From Mycobacterium kubicae (lineage in GTDB: Bacteria; Actinomycetota; Actinomycetes; Mycobacteriales; Mycobacteriaceae): a stretch of 64,000 nt of DNA. The DNA is taken from the NCBI RefSeq assembly GCF_015689175.1, contig NZ_CP065047.1, forward strand, positions 5,518,001 through 5,582,000. The letters are read 5' to 3'. Every line of letters starts with the position of its first letter. The first letter of the stretch is position 1. The notes beneath the pieces were generated by a model, which saw only the letters and a program-made list of their open reading frames with translations, was not told the origin of the DNA and searched no databases. A program made the position numbers and the translations under genes. Of the stretch, positions 54,256 through 62,378 are shown in pieces.

Positions 54256-55293
54256 ATGACCCACGACTGGCTGCTCGTGGAGACGCTGGGGGACGAACCG
54301 GCCGTTGTCGCACAGGGGCGTCAGCTCAAGAACCTGGTTCCCATCAAGACGTTTTTGCGGCGTAATCCCGCTTTGTCGGCGGTGCAGACCGCGATCGCCG
54401 AGACACTGCAAACGGGCCAAAGTTTGTCGAGCATCACTCCAAAAAGCGATCGGGTGATCCGAACCGAGCCGGTGGTGATGTCCGACGGTCGGGTGCACGG
54501 CGTGCACGTGTGGAGCGGCCCGGCCGACGAGGAGCCTCCCGAGCGGCCGACGCCGGGACCGCTCAAGTGGGATCTGACCCGCGGGGTCGCCACCGACACC
54601 CCCGAGTCACTGGCGAACAGCGGCAAGAATCCCGAAGTCGAAGTCACTTTCGGTCGCGCGTTCGCCGAGGATCTGCCCTCGCGAGAACTCAACCCCAACG
54701 AAACCAAGGTACTGGCCATGGCAATTCGCGCCCGGCCTAACCAAACCCTGTGCAGCACCTGGGATCTCACCGACTGGCAAGGCAATCCGATCCGGATCGG
54801 TTTCGTGGCACGTACCGCACTCGAGCAAGGATCCGACGGCCGTGACCATCTGGTGGCGCGAGCGATCAACTGGCGGACCGAACACAAGGGCCCGGTCGTC
54901 TCGTCCGACGATCTGGCCCAGCGGATCCTGCAAAGTCTGGCGCAGGTCGGAGTGCACCGCGCGTTGGTCGATCTCAACAACTGGAACTTGCTGAAATGGA
55001 TCGACGACCCGTGCACTTTCTACGACTGGCGCAGCAACGACGGCAGCAAGCCGCGGGTACACCCCGACGATGAGCGCGAAATGCGTTCGATGACCGAGGA
55101 ATTCGTCAATGGCCCGACCAGTCGAGTGTTACGCCTGCCTGGCCACGATACCGATTGGGTCCCGGTGCATGTGACCGTCAATCGGGTGGAGCTCGCACCG
55201 GAGACCTTCGCCGGCCTGCTGTCGCTGCGGTTGCCCACCGAGGAGGAAGTGGCCAGCGCCCGGCTACCGGACTCGTCCGGCGACGGAGCCTGA
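54256..55293 (+). CDS. PAS/GAF-domain protein (Rv3651 type)
   Basis: A 345-residue cytosolic protein. The M. tuberculosis homologue has a PAS-GAF-PAS fold; the same length and pattern are seen here (N-terminal PAS about 1-100, GAF about 105-225, second PAS-like domain to the end). No catalytic motif is visible, so it is probably a sensor or adaptor. The gene is convergent with the tad cluster, overlapping the last tad gene by 30 bp. No PE33 homologue lies between it and the helicase. Confidence 0.87.
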   Translation: MTHDWLLVETLGDEPAVVAQGRQLKNLVPIKTFLRRNPALSAVQTAIAETLQTGQSLSSITPKSDRVIRTEPVVMSDGRVHGVHVWSGPADEEPPERPTPGPLKWDLTRGVATDTPESLANSGKNPEVEVTFGRAFAEDLPSRELNPNETKVLAMAIRARPNQTLCSTWDLTDWQGNPIRIGFVARTALEQGSDGRDHLVARAINWRTEHKGPVVSSDDLAQRILQSLAQVGVHRALVDLNNWNLLKWIDDPCTFYDWRSNDGSKPRVHPDDEREMRSMTEEFVNGPTSRVLRLPGHDTDWVPVHVTVNRVELAPETFAGLLSLRLPTEEEVASARLPDSSGDGA

Positions 55294-55653
55294 CCGGTCT
55301 GCAGCGTCGGCCGGACCCGCCCGCGCAGCGGCCCGCGCCACACCTGCGAAAGCCACGGGCACTTCGGCGGTGACGATCACGTCCAAGTCGTCCACCGCGC
55401 ATTGGCTGTTGCCGACACCCATCTGCTGAGCCACTGCCGTCGCCCGGGCACACGCGGCGCCGGCCCCCTCCGGCAGCCGCGCGGCAGCGGCCAGGGCGGC
55501 CAGGTCCGCCGCGGCCTGAGCGCGGTGACGAGCTATCACGACCGAGCCCAGATACACCCCCGCCACGGTGACGCACAGCAACACCGCCACCATGATCGCC
55601 GCGACCACCGTGGCGGCGCCCTGGTCATTGCGGCTCGGCCGCTGACACGGCAT
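55264..55653 (-). CDS. TadG-like secreted pseudopilin (Rv3654c type)
   Basis: A 129-residue protein, last of the pilus cluster. It has one N-terminal membrane helix (GAATVVAAIMVAVLLCVTVAGVYLGS) followed by RHRAQAAADLAALAAAARLP, a hallmark of TadE/TadG-type pilus proteins and the M. tuberculosis Rv3654c. Two later Cys (AACARAT and NSQCAVDD) could form a disulfide outside the membrane. The ATG at 55653 overlaps the previous gene by 29 bp. Confidence 0.83.
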   Translation of the reverse strand: MPCQRPSRNDQGAATVVAAIMVAVLLCVTVAGVYLGSVVIARHRAQAAADLAALAAAARLPEGAGAACARATAVAQQMGVGNSQCAVDDLDVIVTAEVPVAFAGVARAAARAGPADAADRSGSVAGRVR

Positions 55654-55951
55654 TGGCCCGAATGTCAAGTCCTGGCAATATCTTTGAACGCGCGATGACG
55701 GTGGCGACGAGGTATTGGCCGTCGCGGCGGACCTGGACCCGCGCGCCTTGCGGCGCGATGCGGTGCGCCACTTGAACCGCAACGCGTCCGTCACCGCGTG
55801 CCGCGAGCCGGGCCGCTTCGCGGGCCGCGTCGACACACCGCACCTGCATTGACGCCGCGGTGATCCCGGCCAGGCACAGAACCAACACCGACACCAACGT
55901 CGCGATCGCCAGGGCCGCCTCGACGGTGCTGGAGCCGGCACTGCCAGTCAG
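55625..55951 (-). CDS. TadE-like pilus protein, apparently CTG-started
   Basis: A 108-residue minor pseudopilin (Rv3655c type) with the TadE pattern TVEAALAIATLVSVLVLCLAGI and then RCVDAAREAARLAARGD. The reading frame has no ATG, GTG or TTG close to the expected N-terminus. The only plausible start is CTG at 55951, which overlaps the flp stop as CTGA (one base variant of the ATGA overlaps used by the rest of the cluster). The start is therefore uncertain; the body is well supported. Confidence 0.78.
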   Translation of the reverse strand: MTGSAGSSTVEAALAIATLVSVLVLCLAGITAASMQVRCVDAAREAARLAARGDGRVAVQVAHRIAPQGARVQVRRDGQYLVATVIARSKILPGLDIRANAVSAAEPQ

Positions 55952-56148
55952 ACTTTGGTGCTCAGGGCGCGTCCGATGATGTGGTTCAACGCCGACACGA
56001 CCGAGTCGCCGGTGACGACGGTGTAGAGAATGGCCCCGAAGGCGGCCGCGGCAATCGTTCCGATCGCGTACTCCACCGTGGACATCCCCGACTCGTCGGT
56101 CATCAGCAGCGTCATGCGCGCGGCAAGGCTCCGAAACATGTTGCTCAT
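55948..56148 (-). CDS. flp: Flp/Fap pilin subunit
   Basis: A 66-residue pilin of the type IVb Flp family (Rv3656c type). After a short leader the sequence is DESGMSTVEYAIGTIAAAAFGA, which fits the Flp processing site: cleavage after the Gly, then Met, Ser, Thr, Val, Glu, Tyr. The hydrophobic helix follows. The ATG at 56148 has GGGAG 6 bp upstream, so this start is preferred over a TTG pair just before. Confidence 0.92.
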   Translation of the reverse strand: MSNMFRSLAARMTLLMTDESGMSTVEYAIGTIAAAAFGAILYTVVTGDSVVSALNHIIGRALSTKV

Positions 56149-56163
56149 CAACAACTCCCATTC

Positions 56164-56754
56164 TCATAGCAACCCCGATTGGAAAACCTGACCGGCCAGC
56201 CCTGCCACCACGGGCACAATGCCGAGGCAGACAAACGCCGGCAGAAAGCACAACCCCAACGGCCCCGCGATGAGCACCCCGGCGCGCTCCGCGGCGGCGG
56301 CCGCCGCCTGCACGGCGTCATGCCGGGACTGAGCCGCCAATTCGACGACGCCTTCGGCCAACGCCGCACCCGAGGACGCCGACCGCCGCGCCAACCGCAG
56401 CAGCGCGTCGGTCTGCGCGTCCAGGTCACCTGCCGGCAGATCGGGCGCAGGCGACCACGCCAGCGACGGGTCCGCGCCGAGGGCCAGCAGGTCAGCAGCC
56501 CGCGACAGTTGCGCCGCCAGCGCCGGGGGCGCCGATACGGCCGTGGCCGCCGCGGCTACCGATACCGCCATGCCCGCCTGCAGGCACACCGCGAACACGT
56601 CGAGGCTGGACGCCACTGCCAGGGGATCCGTGCCGCGGATCAGCCGTCGCCGCGGACCCTGGGTGCGGGGCAGTCGACCGGCCCGCGCCCGTACCACTGT
56701 GGGACCGGCATCGACCAACAACGCCGCAGCGAGCAATACCGCCGCGGCGATCAT
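56164..56754 (-). CDS. tadC: TadC-like pilus assembly membrane protein
   Basis: A 196-residue T2SF-domain membrane protein with an N-terminal helix (MIAAAVLLAAALLVDAGP) and a C-terminal pair (GLCFLPAFVCLGIVPVVAGL). The central ALAEGVVELAAQSRHDAVQAA is typical of the GspF-type domain. The ATG at 56754 overlaps the tadB stop by 4 bp (ATGA). Confidence 0.87.
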   Translation of the reverse strand: MIAAAVLLAAALLVDAGPTVVRARAGRLPRTQGPRRRLIRGTDPLAVASSLDVFAVCLQAGMAVSVAAAATAVSAPPALAAQLSRAADLLALGADPSLAWSPAPDLPAGDLDAQTDALLRLARRSASSGAALAEGVVELAAQSRHDAVQAAAAAAERAGVLIAGPLGLCFLPAFVCLGIVPVVAGLAGQVFQSGLL

Positions 56755-57569
56755 GACACCACCCGATCGGTGATGTGGTCCGCCCACAACAGTCCCGCGC
56801 ACGCCAGCATCACCCCGACGACCAGCAACCAACCGCCCGCGTGTCCGTTGAGCAGAAACCTCAGCGGTCGCGCGCCGATCAGTTGGCCAAGCAGCACGCC
56901 GAGCAGGGGCAGCCCCGCCAAGATGGCAGCGGTGGCGCGGGCGCCGGCCAATCCCGATGCGACCTTCGCCGAAAACCGTTGTCGCTCAGCTATATCGCGT
57001 TGTGCGGCACGCATCAATGTCGATATCGCCAGGCCATGATCACTGGCCAGCTGCCAACACACCGCCAGTCGCTCCCAATGCGTGGGAAGGCGTGCGGGAA
57101 GGCCAGACGATGCCGCGGCGGCGCGCAGGCCGCTGGTGACGTCGGCGCCCAGGCGGGCGCGCGCCGCCACACCACGTAGCGCGGTGCCCACCGGACCACC
57201 GGTCTCCGCCGCGGCGACCGAGAAGGCGTGCACCGGATGTGCGCCCACTCGTAATTCACCGACCAACACGTCCAGGGCCGCCTCGAGCGCCTGCCCCATT
57301 GCCGCACCCCGCCTGCTGTTGCGGGCCCGCTGGTAACGCAGCGCAGTGGTGCCCGCGACCGCCGCGACAGCCAGGACGGTCGTCAACTGCAGCAGCAGGG
57401 TTCCGGCGACCAGGCCCAGTCCCCCAAGCACCCAGCCCAGCGGCCGGATACCAGCCCGTCGGCGCAATCGGCGCTTCGACGCGCCGGACCCGAGCCGCCG
57501 CCGCGGTGACGGCGGGCCGGCCAGCATCGCCGCCGACAGCAACAGGGCAGCATGTTGAACACCGTTCAC
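56751..57569 (-). CDS. tadB: TadB-like pilus assembly membrane protein
   Basis: A 272-residue membrane protein (Rv3658c type). It has N-terminal helices (about 44-75), a central T2SF domain (ALEAALDVLVGELRVGAHPVHAFSVAAAETGGPVG) and two C-terminal helices. The GTG at 57569 overlaps the tadA stop (GTGA). With TadC it should form the inner-membrane platform worked by the TadA ATPase. Confidence 0.9.
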   Translation of the reverse strand: MNGVQHAALLLSAAMLAGPPSPRRRLGSGASKRRLRRRAGIRPLGWVLGGLGLVAGTLLLQLTTVLAVAAVAGTTALRYQRARNSRRGAAMGQALEAALDVLVGELRVGAHPVHAFSVAAAETGGPVGTALRGVAARARLGADVTSGLRAAAASSGLPARLPTHWERLAVCWQLASDHGLAISTLMRAAQRDIAERQRFSAKVASGLAGARATAAILAGLPLLGVLLGQLIGARPLRFLLNGHAGGWLLVVGVMLACAGLLWADHITDRVVS

Positions 57570-58732
57570 GCCGACATCCGCGTGCTCAGCAAGTCGCCCA
57601 ACAGCGTTGCGTCATCAGACATCCCGCGCTGAACATGCCATACCGTCACCGCTTGCACGCGGCCGCTTTCGGTCTGACGCAGCGCGGCGATCTCGCCGAG
57701 TCGGCGCCGCCCCTTCCTGTCCCGACCAACGTGCAGCAGCACTTGGACGGCCGCGGCAAGCTGGCTGTGCAGCGCCGACCGATCCAGCCCACCAAGCGCG
57801 CCCAATGCCTCCAGGCGCGCGGGAACCTCACCGGGGCTATTGGCATGCACGGTGCCCGCCCCACCCTCGTGCCCGGTGTTCAACGCGGCGAGCAGGTCCA
57901 CCACTTCGGCTCCCCGGACCTCCCCAACGACGATGCGGTCGGGGCGCATTCGCAAAGCCTGCCGCACCAGTTGGCGCACGGTCACCTCACCAACACCTTC
58001 GACATTGGCGCACCGCGCGACCAGCTTGACCAGATGCGGATGTTGCGGTGACAACTCGGCGGCGTCCTCGACGCACACGATGCGCTCGGCGGGTGAAACC
58101 ACACCCAGCATCGCCGCCAGCAGCGTCGTCTTCCCGGCCCCGGTTCCGCCCGACACCAGGAACGCCAGTCGCGCGGCGATCACCTGGTCGATCAGTTCCG
58201 CCGCTTCCGGCGCGATCGCACCCGCGGCGCTCAAGCCGGCCAGGTCTTGGGTCGCCGGACGCAGCACCCGCAGTGAGATGCAGGTGCCGTCGGCGGCCAC
58301 CGGCGGCAGCACGGCGTGCAGTCGCACCGCGACACCACCGGCGACCAACCCGGTCAACTGCCCGTCCACCCACGGTTGTGCATCGTCGAGCCGGCGCCCG
58401 GCGGCTAACGCCAGCCGCTGCGCCAGCCGTCGCACCGCCGCCTCGTCGGCGAACCGAATATGGCTGCGGCGCAAGCCGTTTCCGTCATCGACCCATACCG
58501 CCTCGGGCCCGGTCACCAGAACGTCGGTGGTTCCGACGGCGCACAGCAGCGGCTCGAGAACGCCGGCACCGGTCAGCTCGGTCTGTAATATCCGCAGGTT
58601 CGCCAACACCTCGGTGTCGCCCAGAACGCCGCCGGCTTCCGCTCGTATCGCGGCGGCGACCACGTTGGGCCGCAGTGGCGCTGATTCGGCGGCCAGCCTC
58701 TCCCTGACCCGTTCGATCAACTCCCCGGTCAT
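57566..58732 (-). CDS. tadA: TadA-family secretion ATPase
   Basis: A 388-residue hexameric ATPase that powers Flp-pilus assembly (Rv3659c type). Walker A is GGTGAGKTTLLA, Asp box IVCVEDAAEL, Walker B and His box GEVRGAEVVDLLAALNTGHEGGAGTVHA. The N-terminal domain begins TGELIERVRERLAAESA. The ATG at 58732 overlaps the Ssd stop by 4 bp. Confidence 0.93.
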   Translation of the reverse strand: MTGELIERVRERLAAESAPLRPNVVAAAIRAEAGGVLGDTEVLANLRILQTELTGAGVLEPLLCAVGTTDVLVTGPEAVWVDDGNGLRRSHIRFADEAAVRRLAQRLALAAGRRLDDAQPWVDGQLTGLVAGGVAVRLHAVLPPVAADGTCISLRVLRPATQDLAGLSAAGAIAPEAAELIDQVIAARLAFLVSGGTGAGKTTLLAAMLGVVSPAERIVCVEDAAELSPQHPHLVKLVARCANVEGVGEVTVRQLVRQALRMRPDRIVVGEVRGAEVVDLLAALNTGHEGGAGTVHANSPGEVPARLEALGALGGLDRSALHSQLAAAVQVLLHVGRDRKGRRRLGEIAALRQTESGRVQAVTVWHVQRGMSDDATLLGDLLSTRMSA

Positions 58733-59841
58733 GCGGCCCTGCCCGAGTGGGTCGGACGTTGATGCGTGGGCAATACGCCCAGGACGCGGCGCGCGGCCTC
58801 GGTCAGCGCCGATCGCCGCCCCAGTCGCAGCCCGCCGCGCTCCAACTGCTCGGCCAGGCGGGGGTGCGCTCGCATCGATGCCAGCAGTGGCACGCCGGCG
58901 ATGTCGGCGAGCTCGGCCGCGCGCAGCCCGCCAGGCGAGGGCCCGCGCACCACCAATCCGATGTTGGGGTTGATCGCCGCCAGTATGGGCGCTATTGCCG
59001 CGGTCGCCGCGCACGACCGAACGTCACACCGGGTGAGCAGAATGACGAGATCTGCAGTGTCAAGGGCATATTCGGCGGCATCTGTCATCCGACGGGGAAC
59101 GTCGCACACCACCGTGACTCCGCCGCGGCGACCGGCATCGATCACCGCGTCGACAGCGCCGGCGTCAAGCTCGTAACTGCGCCTGGTTCCCGAAAGCACG
59201 CTGACCCCCCGATGCCGCGGCAGCGCCTCACGCACGGCCGAGAAGTTGAGCCGGCCGCCCTGCACGGCCAGGTCCGGCCAGCGCAGACCGGACACACCCT
59301 CCGCGCCGAGCAGTAGATCGATGCCGCCGCCCCACGGATCCAGATCCACCAACAGGGCATCGGTGGCCACCCGTGCCAAGGCGACCGAGAACCAGGACGC
59401 CCCGGCACCACCACAACCGCCGATGACAGCGACCACTTGACCGCGCAGAGCAGTGTCGCGCACCGTCTCCGCGGCTTCGGCGAGATCGCGGATCAGGTCG
59501 TGTTCTTGGGCGGGCATCGTCAGCACTTGGTGGGCACCGGCCTTGATGGCCGCCGCCCAGGTGACCGATCCGGGCTCGGCAACGGTGAGCACACTGACAT
59601 GGCCACGTCGCGGCAGACCGAGTTGGCCACACCGGTCGGCCGCGGCCTCATCGAGCACCACAGCGGCGGCCGCCGACCACGTCTTCCTGCTGACGGCGTC
59701 GCGGTCTCCGGTGTGGACGACTCGCACACCGACGGCTGCCGCAACCCGGTCCAGACCTTCGCGCAACTCTGGGTCGGCGAGCATTGCTAGAACCCCCGCA
59801 GTCGCCGCAGCGCCGGGAGTCGGCCGAGAAGTGGTGGTCAC
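58729..59841 (-). CDS. CpaE/MinD-like Ssd protein of the tad cluster
   Basis: A 370-residue P-loop-fold protein (Rv3660c, septum site determining protein). It has a receiver-like N-terminal half, then a MinD/ParA-like domain with VIGGCGGAGASWFSVAL, in which the deviant Walker A Lys is missing, and LLVDLDPWGGGIDLLLG. It may therefore bind but not normally hydrolyse ATP. In other bacteria such proteins place the pilus machine at the cell pole, and the M. tuberculosis protein affects septation. The GTG at 59841 follows a GGTGG site; an ATG at 59784 gives the 350 residues annotated in M. tuberculosis. Confidence 0.85.
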   Translation of the reverse strand: MTTTSRPTPGAAATAGVLAMLADPELREGLDRVAAAVGVRVVHTGDRDAVSRKTWSAAAAVVLDEAAADRCGQLGLPRRGHVSVLTVAEPGSVTWAAAIKAGAHQVLTMPAQEHDLIRDLAEAAETVRDTALRGQVVAVIGGCGGAGASWFSVALARVATDALLVDLDPWGGGIDLLLGAEGVSGLRWPDLAVQGGRLNFSAVREALPRHRGVSVLSGTRRSYELDAGAVDAVIDAGRRGGVTVVCDVPRRMTDAAEYALDTADLVILLTRCDVRSCAATAAIAPILAAINPNIGLVVRGPSPGGLRAAELADIAGVPLLASMRAHPRLAEQLERGGLRLGRRSALTEAARRVLGVLPTHQRPTHSGRAA

Positions 59842-59924
59842 CGTTCCACCCTGCGGCGCGGTGCGGGTCGGCAAAAGGGTCCGGAAGCAATCTGTGGAAA
59901 AGAACGCAGCTGTGCACAATTAGG

Positions 59925-60180
59925 TTCACGCGGATTAACCACCGGCACACCGTTCACGTTGGGCACGCAACGCCACAACTGTCCGGCTAACCCGAAAATG
60001 CAACAGAAATACTGCAGAAAAGGGACGACCCCCGCCAGGGGGGGAGGAGGCGAGGGTCGTCGTGTATCAGCCCCGGGGGGTCGGGCTGATGCACTCTCGG
60101 CGCGAGGCCGAGTAATGCTTACTATACACATGACAGACGGCATTCACGCAAGTACTGCTTTTGATGAAAGTGGGGCTTGA
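59925..60180 (+). ncRNA. Probable Ms1/MTS2823 6S-like RNA locus
   Basis: No gene lies between the Ssd and HAD-phosphatase starts, and in M. tuberculosis and M. smegmatis this junction encodes Ms1, an abundant RNA of about 300 nt that binds the RNA polymerase core. Three successive stems are visible: GACGACCCCCGCC (60024-60036)/GGCGAGGGTCGTC (60049-60061, one mismatch), ATCAGCCC (60066-60073)/GGGCTGAT (60083-60090) and CTCGGC (60096-60101)/GCCGAG (60107-60112). A CACAAT at 59915-59920 could be a -10. The strand is taken from memory of MTS2823, and the ends are guesses. Confidence 0.5.
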
Positions 60181-60282
60181 ACCGGGTAAATGCCGATACC
60201 AACGGGACAACACCCGCCATCGAGCGGTCGTTTCGGCACGGAGTTACCGGCTCTACCGGACCGGTCGACCTATGCTGAATGA

Positions 60283-61140
60283 GTGACCGTCCCTGAATCG
60301 GCCGCGCAACAGCAAAGCTCGCCGCAAACACCTGGAACAACTGCTCCGCAACCGCGTACCGCAGCCTTCTTCGACCTGGACAAGACCATCATCGCCAAGT
60401 CCAGCACATTGGCCTTCAGCAAACCGTTCTTCGCCCAGGGACTGCTCAATCGACGGGCGGTGCTCAAGTCGAGCTACGCGCAGTTCATCTTTCTGCTCTC
60501 CGGCGCCGACCATGACCAGATGGACCGGATGCGGACCCACTTGGCCAACATGTGCACCGGCTGGGATGTGGAGCAGGTCAAGTCGATCGTCAACGAAACG
60601 CTGCACGACATCGTGACGCCGCTGGTGTTCGCTGAGGCCGCGGATCTCATTGCCGGCCACAAGCTGTGCGGACGTGACGTCGTGGTGGTGTCCGCCTCTG
60701 GTGAGGAGATCGTGGGTCCCATCGCGCGCGCCCTCGGCGCTACCCACGCGATGGCGACGCGGATGGTCGTCGAGGACGGCAAGTACACCGGCGAGGTCGG
60801 GTTCTACTGCTACGGCGAAGGCAAGGTGCAAGCGATCCGTGAGTTGGCGGCCCGAGAGGGCTACCCGCTGGAACACTGCTACGCCTACTCCGACTCCATC
60901 ACCGACCTGCCGATGCTCGAGGCCGTCGGCCATCCCTCGGTGGTGAACCCCGATCGCGGGTTGCGCCGAGAAGCCTTGGAACGCGGTTGGCCGGTCTTGT
61001 CGTTCTCGCGGCCGGTGTCGCTGCGCGACCGGATCCCCGCCCCGTCGGGCGCCGCGATCGCGACGACGGCCGCGGTGGGCGTCAGCGCGTTGGCCGCGGG
61101 CGCGGTCACCTACGCACTGCTGCGCCGCTTCGCGTTCTAG
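60283..61140 (+). CDS. HAD-IB phosphatase, SerB-like (Rv3661 type)
   Basis: A 285-residue HAD-superfamily phosphatase. Motif I is FFDLDKTII (nucleophile Asp, general-acid Asp), motif II is VVVVSASGEE, and motif III/IV is CYAYSDSITDLPMLEAVG. The C-terminus has one membrane helix (AIATTAAVGVSALAAGAVTYAL) and ends in basic residues, so it may be membrane-anchored with an internal catalytic domain. The substrate could be a phosphoserine-like or lipid phosphate and cannot be told from sequence. The start is a GTG. Confidence 0.9.
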   Translation: MTVPESAAQQQSSPQTPGTTAPQPRTAAFFDLDKTIIAKSSTLAFSKPFFAQGLLNRRAVLKSSYAQFIFLLSGADHDQMDRMRTHLANMCTGWDVEQVKSIVNETLHDIVTPLVFAEAADLIAGHKLCGRDVVVVSASGEEIVGPIARALGATHAMATRMVVEDGKYTGEVGFYCYGEGKVQAIRELAAREGYPLEHCYAYSDSITDLPMLEAVGHPSVVNPDRGLRREALERGWPVLSFSRPVSLRDRIPAPSGAAIATTAAVGVSALAAGAVTYALLRRFAF

Positions 61141-61608
61141 GCTGACGCCCCAGCTTTCTCATTCGCCACGGCAGCAAACGCTTAGAGCGGTCATTCCCAA
61201 CGTGTTTCGCAATTCGGACCCGATTGGGCCTTGCTGTGCCTGAGGTCTAGTAGTACAAAGGAAATCACGGAAGCCCGGCGAGGCCAAGGTCGATCCGGAA
61301 GAGAAGGATCGTTCTCCCAACCCGGGCGCCCAGCACGGATCCTCGGCACCCACGCGGAGTCATAGCCGCGAAAATGGCAGAAGTGTTGCGGGCCTGCGTA
61401 ATTGCGAAGATCGGATGACATCGACGGCCCTTTGGGTGGGGTTGCAGTCGGAAGCTTCGTAAACGCGCCGAGGCCACCCACGCAACCCAGAAGTGCACGC
61501 TTGGTAACCGGGGACTGTGCTGACGGGGGCGGCGACTCGAATTTGTCGGGTCGCCGTCCTTTTCAATTTCTGCCCACTCGTTTTTTTCGGGACCGCCTAG
61601 CTACCGTT
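61141..61608. other. 468-bp intergenic region between the HAD phosphatase and the Fic-like gene
   Basis: No convincing gene is seen; the small frames here lack a ribosome site or family resemblance. Both neighbouring genes end into it, so it is a tail-to-tail region. Near its right end an intrinsic-terminator hairpin is visible on the plus strand. A small RNA cannot be excluded for the rest. Confidence 0.6.
61527..61565 (+). terminator. Plus-strand terminator hairpin
   Basis: GGGCGGCGAC (61527-61536) pairs with GTCGCCGTCC (61550-61559), with one G·U pair, around a 13-nt loop. TTTTC follows directly on the plus strand. It lies about 390 bp after the HAD gene, far for its terminator, so a transcript between the two may end here. 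Confidence 0.55.
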
Positions 61609-62367
61609 TCAGCCACCCGACATCGAATCGGCGATCGACAACGCCTCCTGCGCACCGGCCCGCAGCGCCCGGCAACACAGCACCAGCCAGCGCGCCAAGC
61701 CGGCAGGGGTGCCTTCGGTGAAACCTTGAGCAGCGTCGCGGTAATCGGCCGGTTTACGCATCCAACTGACTTCCGGAACACCGAGTCCGTGCGGATCGAG
61801 CCCGGTCGTGATCGTCACCAAGCGGGACACCGCACGGGCCACCACCCCGTCGGCGCTGCCAAAGGGCTTGAGCGTCAACAGCTCTCCGTGAGCAACTGCG
61901 GCCACCACCGGTGCCGACGCCTGCGTGGGACTGGTCACCAGGTCGGTGAGCAGCGCCAGCCGCGGCCCTACTTCGGGGTCTTTGCGGGGCCGGCCCAATC
62001 GGGCCTCGTCGACCTGATCGGCGGCCGCCAACATATGCAGCCTGGCCAAGGCCTGCAACGGCGCATGCTGCCACACCCGGATCAACGTGCCGGTTCCGCC
62101 TTCGAGTTCTTGAGCCACCCGCAACGCTCCGCCGAACACCGGATCGCTGACCTCACCGGCATCGGCAAGGTCATCCAGCCGCACCGGCCCACCATCGAGC
62201 ACCGACGAGGCCCGCGCCGCACGCAACGACGCCTCGGCGGCGGTCACCGGCCAGCCACGCAGGTTCGCCCGGTGCCGATGGGCCCTGCTCAACGCCTCGC
62301 GGGCGCGGTCGCTGGCTTCAGCGACGCCGGGCAGCTCCATCAACGGGGCCAACGGATCACGCTTCAC
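61609..62367 (-). CDS. Degenerate Fic-like protein (Rv3662c type)
   Basis: A 252-residue conserved mycobacterial protein. Two segments resemble Fic (AMPylator) motifs but are degenerate: SSVLDGG at about residue 54 resembles the inhibitory S/TxxxEG motif region, and LKPFGSADGVVARAVSRLV at about residue 166 resembles HxFxxGNGRxxR, lacking the catalytic His and the GNGR triplet. It is thus a likely pseudoenzyme or a Fic-like fold with another role. It lies 11 bp downstream of dppD and is probably co-transcribed with the transporter. Confidence 0.8.
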   Translation of the reverse strand: MKRDPLAPLMELPGVAEASDRAREALSRAHRHRANLRGWPVTAAEASLRAARASSVLDGGPVRLDDLADAGEVSDPVFGGALRVAQELEGGTGTLIRVWQHAPLQALARLHMLAAADQVDEARLGRPRKDPEVGPRLALLTDLVTSPTQASAPVVAAVAHGELLTLKPFGSADGVVARAVSRLVTITTGLDPHGLGVPEVSWMRKPADYRDAAQGFTEGTPAGLARWLVLCCRALRAGAQEALSIADSMSGG

Positions 62368-62378
62368 AGCTTGCCAAC

